Shown: positions 11,929 to 24,107 of the stretch, in pieces
Position numbering within the stretch: position 1 is the first letter of the stretch
Layout: every line of letters starts with the position of its first letter
NCBI GenBank assembly: GCA_033980235.1
Contig: CM067062.1
Coordinates: 12,977,991-13,041,990, forward strand
DNA length: 64,000 nt
Reading direction: 5' to 3'
DNA from: Diadema setosum
Lineage: Eukaryota; Echinodermata; Echinoidea; Diadematoida; Diadematidae
Notes under the pieces: generated by a model
What the model was told of the DNA's origin: nothing
The model's input: the letters and a program-made list of their open reading frames with translations, nothing else
Databases searched by the model: none
Program-made: the position numbers and the translations under genes

Positions 11929-14337
11929 TGTGAGATATTAAAGCACCCTATACAGTGTATGTTTGCATGACTCGAAGGATGGCCATGGACACTGACTTCT
12001 CACAATGCATCATGTGCAGTCTGGCTTTCTGTTAAGTTGTGAGCCCATTAGAGTAAAATCTAGTGGCATTACTGTCTGTAAATCAATAAATTACATCATC
12101 CTAATGGGCTCCTCTCTAAAGGTCAAAGAGCAACATGCAACACCCCGCAACATGTTAACAGCTTCCTAGAACAGTCAAGGCACTTTTTTATTGGTGGCCC
12201 TAATTGGTCTAGATCCAAGCCTTTTTGAATCACTTGGAATATTCATGCACTTAAGTTCGCTTGGTTTTCACTTTATTCGACATGCTGCTTGCAATCTACC
12301 TAATTTTCTTGCCAATATTTTCCTTACCTATTGTTCTATAAAGAGAAAAAGAGAGAAGAGTTCAAGAATAAAATATTTTCTAATGGTATCATTCCAGAGA
12401 ATGAAAGCGTTCTCCTATAAATCATGCATAATCCAAGAATACTATTAAAATGCATAATTCAAGGATACTCATGAAATGCACAATCCAAGAAAACTCTGGA
12501 TTTTCATGAAAAGAATGTGGTACTGAGATACCACGATGGTGTGACGATACCTCAGTCACAGTTCAAATATTGGCAAAAAGGTGACAAGTCTAGCTTTAAA
12601 TAACTCATCACAAACAATGGGACATCTCAAAAACTTAATGACATTTTTCTTTTTTTAAATTGGGGGATGTCTCAAGTTTTCACAATTTAATCACAATAGC
12701 AGTGTCGCCTGCAGTTTTAATTTTGCCAAACACCATGCACAGTGGCAAAAAGTAAACCAAAGTTAGTTTATGGGGGTAGATTGTGTAGGGCCTACATTGT
12801 ACATATAAGGTTTTACTGCAGAAAGAAACAAAATAATAGAATGCGGAATGACCATTCAGCATCGATAGGAAGCGCAAAGATGCCACACATCAAAGCCTTT
12901 CTCCCTCTATACTTGTTGAGATATTCCATGCATAAACTTCCACGCCTCTACACAAATCTATCATTACGTTGCATATATGCACTCCTTAAACAAAGGCACT
13001 CCCACACGACTTGAATACTTTTTTGTCTCGCAGTCCCTGGATGTCCTTAAAGGAGAGGAGGGGATGAGACTGAAATTGCATAGGGGAAAGAACACAAACA
13101 AGGCAATTAAGGCGCAAAATCATTAGGAACGAGAAAGCGAGTCTGGCGCCAGCAAAGCCGCGGCAACGGCAGGGAAACAGGTGAGAGAGTGTGTGGGCGA
13201 GCCAGGGTGTCGGCTTGGCATCACAGGTGACTTGAGGGGCTTTGGGGAGAAGGGATAGAGAAACGAGTGGGCATCATCCCTAACACGTACAGCTTCAGCT
13301 CCATCATACATATCACATCAACTGGTGCCTCTCCTGTTACGAGTTGGCGAGCGGTAGAGAATGTCAACTACCGTGGGCTGGAAAGCCACACACGGGTGGG
13401 ACTGTTTAATCAGCATGTGGAATCACCTCGAGCACATTTTGTCATATTACATAAATACAAGAAATCAACAGTAGAAATCAGTCTTAATATCATGTTGTTG
13501 TTGTTTTTTTCTGCAGACAAATCTGTTGAGATAATACAGCCAATGACATTACCAAAGAAAAATAATTGAAGAGGATGAAAAAGATTCATTTTGTTTCTTA
13601 AAAGCATGAATTAGATTAATCAATCTAATCAGCAAAGCAAAACAATTGAATCCAGGACACGGTATTTCCTGTGTCTTAAAAACAAACAACAAAACAAACA
13701 AACAGAAATCTAGCCAGTCCCACATATCTGTATCCTTGTGGGTACAATTTTGTGCAATAAAGCAAAAGGTTTCATTTTTTTTTTCTTTTCAAATTTGAAT
13801 ATCCATTAGATCTAGTATGAACAAAAATCTGTACCAATCGGCTCTTCACATATGTACTACAAATCAGCTGATATGCTTCAAACATAATTATCAAGCCCCA
13901 CAAGCTCTGGGCTTTAAAGTGCTTTATGTACAGATTTCTTTTTTTTATATATGAACTCTGAAAATAAGATTACACTCTGTAGCTGCAAAATGATTCTTTG
14001 CTAATGTAACTTTTTTACTCCACCATATGTCAGCTTGCAAATTAACCTACAAATTCTAGGAAAAATGCATCAGTGAATGTTTTGCATATTTTATCTTAAT
14101 TCTTTCCAGCACAGGCAGCACTGGCGAAGAATAGAAATGTCTCATGCAGGTATGGCAGAGATACAGTGTCGATAAGATTTCACTATAAAGCAATAACTGC
14201 AATTTTTTACATTGTATGAAGAGGGCATGTAGGGGAAAAGAGATTGTGCTTCGATACATTTCTGTTAGAGTCAGACTGCCTGATGAATTAAGATACCTAT
14301 CAGTGAATACACCCTCTTTCCCACTCAGCAACCATTT
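11929..14337. other. No gene recognised; hairpin and GC-rich patch
   Basis: GAGCCCATTAG at 12041-12051 is inverted exactly at 12101-12111. 13120-13440 is GC-rich, with a donor-like AACAG/GTGAGAG at about 13190 on the + strand and an open minus frame at 13123-13311. It might be an exon or a conserved regulatory patch, but nothing decides. A 10-bp palindromic TTAGATTAATCAATCTAA lies near 13610. Confidence 0.4.
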
Positions 14338-14339
14338 AA

Positions 14340-14607
14340 TTAACCCACTGACAGTCGCGGATCGAGAGGGGGGTGCAACCAGCGCATACCCCCCTTTATT
14401 TTTCATTAAAAACAAAAGAAATAAAAAGAAAAAAATGAAATGAAACCTGGAAGTGGCACCAGAAATAATAGTTGCACCTCCCCCCCCCCCCCCCTTTACA
14501 GAATTCCTGGATCCACCCCTGACTGAGGACGGACTGATTTTGCTACAACATGCATTTCCCATAGACACCTGCCCGAGTATACTTGGGACTCGTCCTCAAC
14601 AGGTTAA
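14340..14607. mobile_element. Tiny TTAACC element (copy 1) split by a nested insertion
   Basis: TTAACCCACTGA (14340-14351) continues as GGACGGACTGATTTTGCTAC from 14527 and ends CTCGTCCTCAACAGGTTAA at 14607. With the insert removed, the two parts match the complement of 28795-28877. The interior holds the GAGTATACTTGGGA segment and ATAGACACCTGCCC. Confidence 0.85.
14352..14521. mobile_element. hAT-like MITE nested in the TTAACC element
   Basis: 170 bp. Left CAGTCGCGGATCGAGAGGGG and the complement of the right end CAGGGGTGGATCCAGGA form imperfect TIRs of the CAG...GGATC type common in hAT MITEs. ACTGA is duplicated at 14347-14351 and 14522-14526 (5 bp; hAT normally gives 8). Contains a run of about 17 C. 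Confidence 0.75.
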
Positions 14608-17600
14608 CACAAAATCTGAGGTCCATCAAATTACAATCACATTATGTCAGCCCACTTCCCCCTTCAAAAAGACAAAACAAAACAAAGCAAATGTAAATTG
14701 ATTACCAAAAAAAATGAATAGATTTAATAGCTGTTTCCAGGATTCCACATTAGATTTTATTCAATAGGCATCCTTATAGTTCACAATTCTATAGCCAGGT
14801 CTTCTACAATGTAGGCAAACCATCAACACGCCACTGATCATCCGTCCCCCAGCCCCCCTCCCCCCCCCCCACACACACACACACACACTCTCTCACACGA
14901 TCATGGCAAAGTTATACAACAGCATGCTGTCCTCGCACTCGAACTGTACTTTCGGTTTGCTTACTGTACAGTGGCAACCTATTCGGCCCTATTGTTGAAG
15001 TTTAAAAACAGCCTTGTTTTCCAGCATTTCCCACAAATTTCCCTGGACACCAGTTCTAGTTTCACACACAGTATGATATGCACAGGCATCCTACACTACC
15101 GTGTCTGCATACAATATGTACGAAGTGCAAGATACCCGACGTATATAAAATCATGCCACAAAATTGACACAATTTGCAAAAGGTGTGGTACTGCCATCAC
15201 TCTTTTGTCGCTCTAAATAATCACTTAGAAAATAAAGACTGCAAGAGCAGACGAGTCTGGGTCACACAGTAGAGGCTATTCATTCGCTGGGAGGGGATCA
15301 ACAACTTGCATACGTGAGGAAACACATGCCACGCCTGACACGACAATAGACAGAGTTCAGGCAATGTACTTAACAGGTTGCTACATATATGTACTAATGC
15401 ATTATCCACGATGCGGACACACAGCATGTGGCAAAGTGTAAATAATGAATTAGTGATAACATTTAAAGCTCGCCACATGGGTAGTAAATGTTTACGTCAC
15501 TGGGCTGAGCTTGTGCATATTATTACGCTCATCTTCAGCAAACCATGGGAGAAAATGAAAATAGTGGCTACCTTTCTTCAATAAGACTGTATCTCCTTTT
15601 GCTGGAGGGGGGGGGGGGGAGGGGCGAAGGTACAATACAACATGATATTGGTATACATTTATAAAGTAACAACACCACAAAATAACATTTAATTACAGAC
15701 CACTAAATGCAATGTTCCTCAATACCTGTACATAATTTAAACATAACAAATGCTGTAAAGGCATAACAACATTGATTAACTCCATATAATGCGTTATATT
15801 TACATTATATAAAAACTAGTGACACAAATTAGCTGAGGTACTTCACAGTACAGAAAAACAATTACAAATATCAACATTGCCTGCCTGACGGTATGAATCT
15901 TTCCTTCTTTCTTTTCTCCCCCTCCTCTTTTTTCTCCCTCCTCCTTTTTTCTGGGAAGGGGGGGGGGTGGGGGGAGGGGAAGGGGGGCATGATATATGTG
16001 ATCAAAAACAAGCAACCACGTATATGCATACACACACACACATCCATCTAGACATTTGCAACATTAAATTGTGGCAAATATCGAAATGTGGGTTCTACAT
16101 TCGTGTGTTATGTGTCAAGTCGCACACACGACAGCACCCCCCCCCCCCCTCCACTCGACAACAAAAACTAACGAGAACAGACAAATATGTCAGGAAAAAG
16201 AAAGAAGAAAGAAAGAAATGAGGAAAAAAACAACAAGAGCAAAGATGAGGAGAAAAAAAAAGTAGGAGGGGGAAAGAAGAAAAAAAAATATGGAGGTGTT
16301 AACCGTGCAGCTGCCTTTCACACTCAGGACAGAACTGCCGAGACTTCATCACCCTCCTCCACAGAAAATTCCTAATCAATTCCCCTAACTCCGTGCACAT
16401 GCAGTTGCCCTTCACATCAAGTGAGTCAATATAAGGAGAATATTGCCCACACATGCATATAGCTCTCCCTTCTGGGAGAGTGGCGGTGCTTTTTTAATGT
16501 CATTCACTTCACTGAGCACTGCTGATGTTTTTTGAAAGTATACAATCACAAGCTATAAATGCCATGGGTGCACTGGTAATGCTTGGAGAAAATGCCACAG
16601 CATGTTTAAGTCAACTTCAATAAAAAGAGCATTCATTCAAAAAAATTAGAAAAAAAAAGAAAATCAGAGCAGTAAGTTCCCTTGAAAGCTGATAATGAAT
16701 TAAGAAAATCATGGAAGTTTAAAGTACATACCATTTAATATTCACACAAAATAATAATGTGGCAGCCAAGCTTATATCATCCCCATCCCAAGGCATCATC
16801 GTTACTGAGTAATTACAATTTCTGCAATCATTCAATGAGACAAATCTTATCATTCTCCTCACATCAAATTAGGAACAAAAAAAAAAAGGATATATCACAT
16901 ATTAGAGACTTATGTGCAGCTAAAATATAGCATGATAAAATTATCACCTCACCTATTTAAACAGAATGTGTGGAATGTAAACAATTTTTTCATAATTAAT
17001 GTTTTCTATATTTTTCCAACAGTTCTCTTTCTAGTTGATTTTGCTCCATTGCTTATCAAAATCAATCAAGCTGGGCATGGAGTGATAAAAATATTTTACT
17101 TCATGGATCACCTTGCTTGTAAATTCAAAGGGCTGATGTGTGAAGGTCTCACTGTAAACTACATGTATCATGATTGCATCTTTGTCTTCCAACAAGGTCA
17201 TCGTTCCTCCAGAGAGACAAGTTGACTTTTGACATGGACATGGCTTTGATAAGATTTTACAAATCACCATAGCTCTCTGGACTCGACTAGTGATGCAATA
17301 GACAGCCGATCGTGATTGCTTCGAACATATAATTATGTATATTATATAATCTTCCCACCCCCTCCATATAATAGACCCTACACACATAAACACAAACTTA
17401 AACACACACACACACAAACACACATAAACATAAGCCTATACATAAAAAAATAAGTTCACACAAAATACACACAAATACACGCTCATAGACACAAACATCC
17501 AAATACCCAATTTACATATGCGTATGTGTGTGTGCATGTGTGCGCGCGTGTGTGTGTGTGTGTCTGTGTCTGTGTCTGTGCGTGTCAAGCACACACAGTT

Positions 17601-18453
17601 TGTACAACTGTACTCACAGGTACATCCTCAATTCCAAAGCTAGAGAAGCAATGGCAATGACCTCCTTGAAGTACCAACACAACAAATAATCAAGCCACAA
17701 TGTTTAACTTTCTGCTATAGTGGCTGTCAAACCCAAATTCCTGGAATATTCTCATAACATCCTTCTTCCCCTTAGTCTTCAACCACCAGACTTTTCTTCT
17801 TACTTTCCCAAAGTCGTACATAAATGATACAGACTTAATTTCTTGCTAATCAGCTTTACTAGGAAGGCAATAGTCAAAAGGTAAACACTGACAGGGATGA
17901 ATGCGGAGTATCGCCCTCTTTAATCTTTTTTCTTCAGGTACAGTTTGTAGTTGTGTTTTCTACATAATCATTTATCATTGATGAGCACAGTTATGCAACA
18001 TAAATGTCACTGGAGTTGATAACATACAACCATACACCTTTTAAAAACATGCCAAGCCCCAGGGGTTCCACTGCAATTAAAAAAAAAAGAATGTCATAAA
18101 TGAATGTTACAAAAAAAAAATACTTAAAGAATGGAATACTAACATCATTTATAAAGATATTGTATCAATGCTTAGCATGATCTTCTTTTTTTGCTATTAC
18201 ACTGTAGGTCCTACTCAAAACAATGTTTCATGAAACACTACTCATTACAAAGCCTATTTTTTCTCTCTTTTTTTTTAAACAGCCACAAATTATTTAATTA
18301 GAGTTTAATACATAAAAGTCATAATATATTGAACTTGAAGCAGCATGCCATTGGGGGAATAGTTGGCCACACATGGTCTTGTGTGTAGATCAGACATAGT
18401 ATCCAGAACTGTTGCAAAGTCTCTACAGTTACAAATATTCGCTACAAAAAAAA
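14608..18453. other. No gene seen; many low-complexity tracts
   Basis: C/CA tract at 14850-14888, G tract at 15605-15619, pyrimidine then purine tract at 15900-15988, C tract at 16137-16150, A/G-rich 16190-16290, CA-rich 17395-17440, and GT-rich 17524-17585. Open frames here follow these tracts. No exon or repeat family was recognised. Confidence 0.55.
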
Positions 18454-19224
18454 ACTAGAAATGTCCCTACGGCGACTGGTATGCCTCCGTCATAATGCAT
18501 GGTTCTCCTAATAGGTCTATATAGTACAATGTCTTCACAATATGTGATGACAGTTTCACATAGTTTGCAAAATATTAAAATGACAGATTTGTCACAAATG
18601 TGCTGAATGTTCACTTTCCTTGAACTAGGTTTAATTGGATGAATGGCTAAATTGCCACAGTGCACGTATTTGGGGATTTGAGGATTTTTACTTGACTTCT
18701 GACCCTTTTATACAAGTTTATGCATGGTGTAATTTACAAGCTATGGAGAAAAAGTGTAGTTTTAGTATTAAATGGTAAAATACTAGTATTCAAACCTGGC
18801 CTTTGACCCTTGATCTTTGACCTTAAAGTTCCAAAGAGAATTGAAACATGCATATTAAGCAAAATATGTAATAAGTTTCATTATGATACCTTGAGTTATT
18901 TTTGAGATATGGAGGAAGAACTGAAATTTAGCACTTTCACTTGACCTTTTGACCTTTAGGCATGAAATTTCCCACAGAATATCAATTGGGTAATACATGT
19001 ACATCAACTGGCATTGTATATATATGAGGGAATTAATGACATTTTGAGGAGTTGACCTTGACCTTTGACCCATGACCCCTCAATTCCCTAGATAATCACT
19101 GCCAGTCAGTAGTTCCATGAAGATACCTTGAACCATTTGCAAGAGAAAAACATGCAATTTCAACATTTTGACTTGACCTTTGACCCTTGACCTCATGACC
19201 CGAAACTCTCTCTGGAGAATCTTT
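18454..19224. mobile_element. HINE-like element, copy 1 (3' truncated)
   Basis: Starts ACTAGAAATGTCCCTACGGC..TGGTATGCCTCCGTC like the copies at 19629 and 24108, then runs of TGACCTTTGACC-type sequence. It stops at GAGAATCTTTA, where the MITE at 19226 begins, and lacks the 152-bp units, ACGG array and 3' hairpin. More diverged than the other two copies. Confidence 0.8.
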
Positions 19225-19225
19225 A

Positions 19226-19404
19226 GGCCCATTTACACTTGCTTGGAAAAATCACGATTTTTCTAAAATCGCGACATTTGGGTGTAAGTTGCTAAGCAAC
19301 TACACCCAAACGCCCTCGAAACATCGCCAGAAAAATCGCCAGCCGGAGTGCGATTTATTGAAACATCGCGAAGTTTGAGGCGAAGTTAGCAAGTGTAAAC
19401 CCAA
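19226..19404. mobile_element. MITE with GGCCCATTTACACTTGC termini
   Basis: Left GGCCCATTTACACTTGC and the complement of the right end TTGGGTTTACACTTGC are inverted. The interior is rich in AAAATCGC/GCGATTTT and has a central near-palindrome around GTTGCTAAGCAAC (19288-19300). It abuts the truncated HINE-like copy at 18454-19224. The exact right border is uncertain by a few bases. Confidence 0.75.
19288..19300. promoter_or_regulatory. RFX/X-box-like palindrome inside a MITE
   Basis: GTTGCT-A-AGCAAC has two inverted half-sites close to the X-box form GTNRCC/RGYAAC; one base departs from the strict consensus. It is the centre of the MITE hairpin, so it may be structural only. Confidence 0.35.
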
Positions 19405-19628
19405 GCTGCAGAAATATCGTGATTTTTCATCACATGACTTTCGGTATCGAATTGCACCGGGAGTTTACGCGCGCTCCCGATCCCTCTTTGGAACGTGTAG
19501 AGAGTACGTCGGTCACTGGCCAGAGTACTAGTACACACGGTATAGACATCTGTGTACAGGTCTAAACGGCCGATCCTCGATCGGCTCGTGGTCTCTCACC
19601 TCCCTCTCCCTGCTGAAACTAGTACGTG
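19405..19628. other. Non-coding spacer
   Basis: Mixed composition with GCGCGC and GTACTAGTAC-type short palindromes. It lies between the MITE and the next HINE-like element. No frame or known repeat is recognised. Confidence 0.5.
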
Positions 19629-20400
19629 ACTAGAAATGTCGCTTTGGCGACTGGTATGCCTCCGCCATAATGCATGATTTTCCCAATATGTCTAGATAGT
19701 ACATGTGGACAATGTGTGATTACATTTTCACAAAATTGGCAAAATATTGAAATGACAAGTTTGTCACAAATGTGTTGAATGTTCACCTTCCTTGACCTAG
19801 GTTTAATTGGATGAATAGGAGAGCATGTATCTAGGGATTTAAGGACTTTAACTCGACTTTGACCCATTCATACATTTAGGCATTCAGTAATTTTCAAGGT
19901 ACAGGTGTGGAAAAAAAGTGCAATTTCTGAATTGAATAGTAAATTGTTACCATTTTCATCTGGCCCTTGACCCTAAAATTCATAAGATAATCACTTTCAG
20001 GTAGAACATGCATAATATATACTAAGTTTCAAGATAACTTGAGCCACTTCCGAGATATGGAGGAAAAAGTTAGTTCAGCACTTTCACTTGACCTTTTGAC
20101 CTTTGAGGTAAAAAAAGAAGAAAAAAAAAAACTTTCCAGAGAATTTCTATTAGGTTACACACGTATGCATACACCAAGTGTAAAAAAAAATAACCCTGCT
20201 GGCATCGCATGAAAGGAGGGAAATAGTAAAATTTTGAAGTGTTGCACTTGACCTTTGACCCCTGACCTTTGACCCCATGAACCCTACATTCTCTAGATAA
20301 TCACTTCCAGTCAGTATATGTATATACTATGTTCCATGAAGATACCTTGAACAATTTTCCAAGGTATGGAGAAAAAAAAAAAGTTTTAATATTTTTACTT

Positions 20401-20715
20401 GACCTTTTGACCTTTGACCTTTGACCTCATGACCCAAACTTTCACCAGAGAATCTTAATTGGGTAATACATGTATACACTAAGTTTCAAGAAAATATCTT
20501 CAGGCATTCAATAGATATGGTGGAAATAGTGAAATTTTATGTATTTGACCCTGACCTTTTGACCTTTGACCTTTGACCTCATGACCCAAACTTTCACCAG
20601 AGAATCTTAATTGGGTAATACATGTATACACTAAGTTTCAAGAAAATATCTTCAGGCATTCAATAGATATGGTGGAAATAGTGAAATTTTATGTATTTGA
20701 CCTTGACCTTTTGAC
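20401..20715. repeat. 152-bp tandem units in HINE-like copy 2
   Basis: Two full units and part of a third. Each has GACCTTTTGACCTTTGACC, CTCATGACCCAAACTTTCAC, GGGTAATACATGTATACAC, AAGTTTCAAGAAAATATCTT and GATATGGTGGAAATAGTGAA. Confidence 0.92.
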
Positions 20716-20842
20716 CTTTGACCTTGAGCATGTGCACCCAAAAGTTGATAGGCACAACTTCACCCCCTAATACACATACATGCCAAGTTTCATTAGGATA
20801 CCTCAATGGGTTTTGATAGTTACCTTGTCCACAAAATTCATT

Positions 20843-20936
20843 ACGGACGGACGGAAGGACGGACGGACGGAAGGACGGACGGACGGAAGGACGGACGGAC
20901 GGAAGGACGGACGGACGGACGGACGGACGGACGGAC
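20843..20936. repeat. (ACGG)n / ACGGAAGG array in HINE-like copy 2
   Basis: About 94 bp of ACGG units with periodic GGAAGG variants. Its complement translates as SVRPSVRP repeats, which explains the long open frames here. Confidence 0.97.
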
Positions 20937-20990
20937 AACCCGAAAACATAATGCCTCCGGCACCACTTCGTGGCGGAGGCATAAAAAAAA

Positions 20991-21266
20991 AGAATACTGC
21001 TTGCTATGGGGCCCTTCATTTTGTTCTGATAGTCGGTGCTGCCAGCCTTCTGTATATGCCATATCATATAAGCATACGTGCAAGCATCACAAAAAAACAT
21101 GATGCTATTCTGTGGAGAAGGTTGCAGAGGTAGAAACTGACTTTGGGGCCCGATGGAGAAATGCAACTATTGTCCGCCTTCAGTTATCTGCCTTGAAAGC
21201 AGTTATCTTGAAAGTGATATGGAAGAATAGGTGAAATACAAATGTATGTCCTCCAACTCGATATTA
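20991..21266. other. Non-coding spacer
   Basis: No recognised feature between the HINE-like element and the next MITE. Confidence 0.5.
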
Positions 21267-21699
21267 GGCCCGTTCACAAACAACGAAAATCAAAATTTCA
21301 ATTGCGATCCAAATTTCGATTTTTTTTTCGACCGTTCATACACAGGGAAAAATAGCACTTCGCAGCAAGGAAAGAACGATCAGTGGCCAAACTGCGCATG
21401 CGCGAATCTTGCATGACCGAAGACTGACCCCGCAGTCCCAATACAGTTTCGCACGCGCTACGAACGATGGGACTAAAAATACCGATTTTCGAATCTCGAT
21501 CGCGCTCACACACACGACGCTTGGCAAAATAATCACGATTATTCTGAAAAATCGCACTAATAGTGCGAGTTGGATCGCGATAAGGATCGCGGTAATTAGT
21601 GAGATTTTTCTGTCCACACTGGAAAAAATTTCGAAATTTTGATCGCGATAAGAAAATCGATTTTTAAATCGCACTTTTTCCCTTGTGTGTGAACGGGCC
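21267..21699. mobile_element. TA-flanked MITE, GGCCCGTTCACA family, copy 2
   Basis: 433 bp, TA at 21265-21266 and 21700-21701. Almost the same as copy 1 at 7038, including the GCATGCGCGAATCTTGCATG stretch and a string of CGATCGCGCTCACACACACG type. The high identity suggests fairly recent spread. Confidence 0.95.
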
Positions 21700-21701
21700 T
21701 A

Positions 21702-23007
21702 TTCTCTGGCAAGTTGTGTTGGGTACACCGTACACAAAAGCCATTGTCAATTTACTACTACCGGTACCACAGTTTCATAATTCACATGATTTGGAAATGA
21801 AATGAAATGTGAGTAAAAGCACCCATTTTTTTTTAGCTTCTTATAGTTTGGTGACAAGCAAAGATAATCAAACCTGAGAAGCCTTTGTTCACATTGACTA
21901 TACAGATTCAAATTTTCACAATGGTTGTTTCTATCCCTAAGTCACATTCTACAACAATTTTGAAGCACTAAAGCTGGGTTTTTTGTTTCATCAGCAAATG
22001 GCAAATAATGCCTTTAAACAAATTCTGTTCTATAAGCAATATTCTTACTCTACCTTCCTTGGACATGATGTCATGTAATAATTACCTACAATGGTGAAGA
22101 CAATGCACAGGTTTTTCTGATGGTACCAAAAATCTTTGCTTACATTTGACAATTTTCCTGCTCAACTGAAGTGGCAATGCAAAGCATTAATCTAAGGAGA
22201 TGCACCTTGAAAATTTTCTCTCCCACCCTTGGCAAACCTTCAAACCTGACCCCCATGAAGCAAAACAACAATGGTTATAGTCCACTCTCAAAGAGAATCC
22301 ATCATGTGCCCTTCAAGTGCAACCCTACTGGCATTTATCATCTTGACCTCCAGTGAGATATTGAGGTCAGTGTCTATCCAGTAAACATGCAGACGAGGCA
22401 AAGTCCATTTACCTGCCTCATAGCTTACACAGGGTATTGCAACACCAGAAGATGGAGCGTGTGTTTTCATGATAGGATTGTTCTTCAAGGTTCTTTCGAT
22501 GATGAAACCACAATCACACTTGAACTATAGTAATGAAGGATGTGGTATTCACACCTCCATCTTGAGACTCTTTCCCCTTCCCCTCCCCCTCCCTCCCCAC
22601 TTTCCCCTACCCCAGCTACATGTAACAGCACCTGAATCAAAGTATCCTCAATAATCATCTCCTCTCACTCTCATTATTCATAATATCCATCTCAAAATGT
22701 TGATATGCATTCCTAAAGCCTCATGTGGTACAACAGAAAATCCCAGTCACACACACACACACACACACACACACAGTGACTCAGTGTATCTGAGCAATTG
22801 TTGGTTTCCATGAAATCTAGACACGGTCACGCAACATTTTTGTAAGCAACAGGTGCGATGTCAAATACACTGCATTTCTCCACCATGCACAGGATATGAT
22901 TGCTTTGGTAGGAAGTCATCCATGTGAATATGCTGTACATGCAGCCTACACAGTTCACACCCAGAAACACATGCAGATGCTGGAATGACTTCGGCGGAAC
23001 TACACAT
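21702..23007. other. No gene seen; (CA)n microsatellite
   Basis: AT-rich. A (CA)n run lies at about 22749-22776 and a C/T-rich patch at 22570-22615. No recognised exon. Confidence 0.5.
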
Positions 23008-23054
23008 ACCTCGCCGTCTGCCATCGGTGGAGATTTCGACGAAAGCCGTTTCTG
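23008..23054 (-). CDS. Candidate 47-nt exon (weak)
   Basis: On the minus strand CGCATTCCCCCTAG precedes TGCAGAAACGGC..., and the segment ends GGCGAG before a strong donor GTATGT. One frame reads QKRLSSKSPPMADGE. Both borders look good, but such a short segment can arise by chance and no family is recognised. Confidence 0.25.
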
Positions 23055-24107
23055 CACTAGGGGGAATGCGAACAGGATCTGAGGTTAAATCAATAGGAGG
23101 CAGGCCCCGCCATAACAGAGCATTTGTAACCTGTTTGAAAGGAGATCAATACCGTTGACCCTTCAATCAACAAGTCTTTCAGCAGCTTTTTCAGAGGCTA
23201 ATTCGCCTGCGCCATTGAATTCGGTCTTCATTTAGAGGAATCGCTATTGAGCGAGCGACACGTCTCGACTCGGTATCGATTCATGAAGAGTGGATCATTA
23301 CATGTGTAAATATTATGGAGGAATTCTGTAAAGGTCTTCTTCATCTTGGAGGGGAAAAAAAAGAAAATACAAATGTAGTATTTAATATTCATCTTCCTAT
23401 ATTTGTCTGTTTTACAGTGGTACACACTAAAACGCCCCATCTTCAAGATGTCAAAATCAACCATCATGATTATCATAAAACTTTGGAGGTGAAACACATC
23501 CTAACCCCCCCCCCACCCCCCAACCCCCCCCCCACACACACACACACACACACATCATGGGTATAATGATTGAAGGTATCATTTGTTTACATAAACAACA
23601 CGCATGTCAAGTTTCATGTATTTCTTTGTACATTCTGTCGAAAAAAAAAGTGAAAATAAAGTCTGAATCATGTGAATCATAAACTAAGTGTATGTTGTAA
23701 GAAAATTTTCATGTATTCCTTTGTACATTTTGTTGGAAAAAAAAGTGAAAATAAAGTTTGAATCATCTGAATCATATTAAAACTACATGTATGTTGTATG
23801 TAAATGCCTCTATCTGATGGACATCTGATTATGCATAACATCCCATGTTTCCCCCTCCCCCAATCTTCTCTGCCATTCAGGCACATATTTTTCTGGTTCT
23901 AGATAAAGGAAGAAATGACATTAAAACTGGTCAGATACAGTATCCAAACAATTAGGGCATAAATAAAAAGAGAAAGTCCAAATCAATCTCTATGACTGGA
24001 CCACAGCCCAATGTACAAATAAATATAGTAAATTAACCTGACAAACTGTTGATGTTTCAATGTTGTGCCATATAGGCCCTACAGAGATGATCATAATCTT
24101 GAAGGAA
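23055..24107. other. No gene seen; tandem duplication and C/CA tract
   Basis: 23505-23553 is a poly-C then (CA)n tract. A segment of about 65 bp (TTTCATGTATTYCTTTGTAC ... GTGAAAATAAAGTYTGAATC) near 23610-23675 is repeated at 23707-23770. No gene. Confidence 0.65.

Larger units (their letters stand above)
19629..20990 (+). mobile_element. HINE-like (non-autonomous Helentron-type) element, copy 2, full length
   Basis: About 1.36 kb. 5' ACTAGAAATGTCGCTTTGGC; a subterminal TATGCCTCCGCCA recurs inverted in the 3' hairpin (20951-20982: ATGCCTCCGG...TGGCGGAGGCAT), followed by an A run. The interior has many TGACCTTTGACC stretches, two 152-bp tandem units (GACCTTTTGACC at 20401, 20553 and 20705), then an ACGG array. 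This order (subterminal inverted repeat, tandem core, short microsatellite, 3' hairpin) is that of HINE/DINE and bivalve Pearl elements. Assignment is by architecture only; no Rep/helicase frame. Confidence 0.78.

Noticed and set aside
13123..13311. GC-rich segment with an open minus frame and + donor-like GTGAGAG
   Set aside because: Signals on opposite strands conflict and no domain is seen.
20660..21166. SVRPSVRPS repeat protein frames (also 25301-25678)
   Set aside because: Translations of the (ACGG)n array and 3' hairpin of the HINE-like elements; present in both copies and on both strands.
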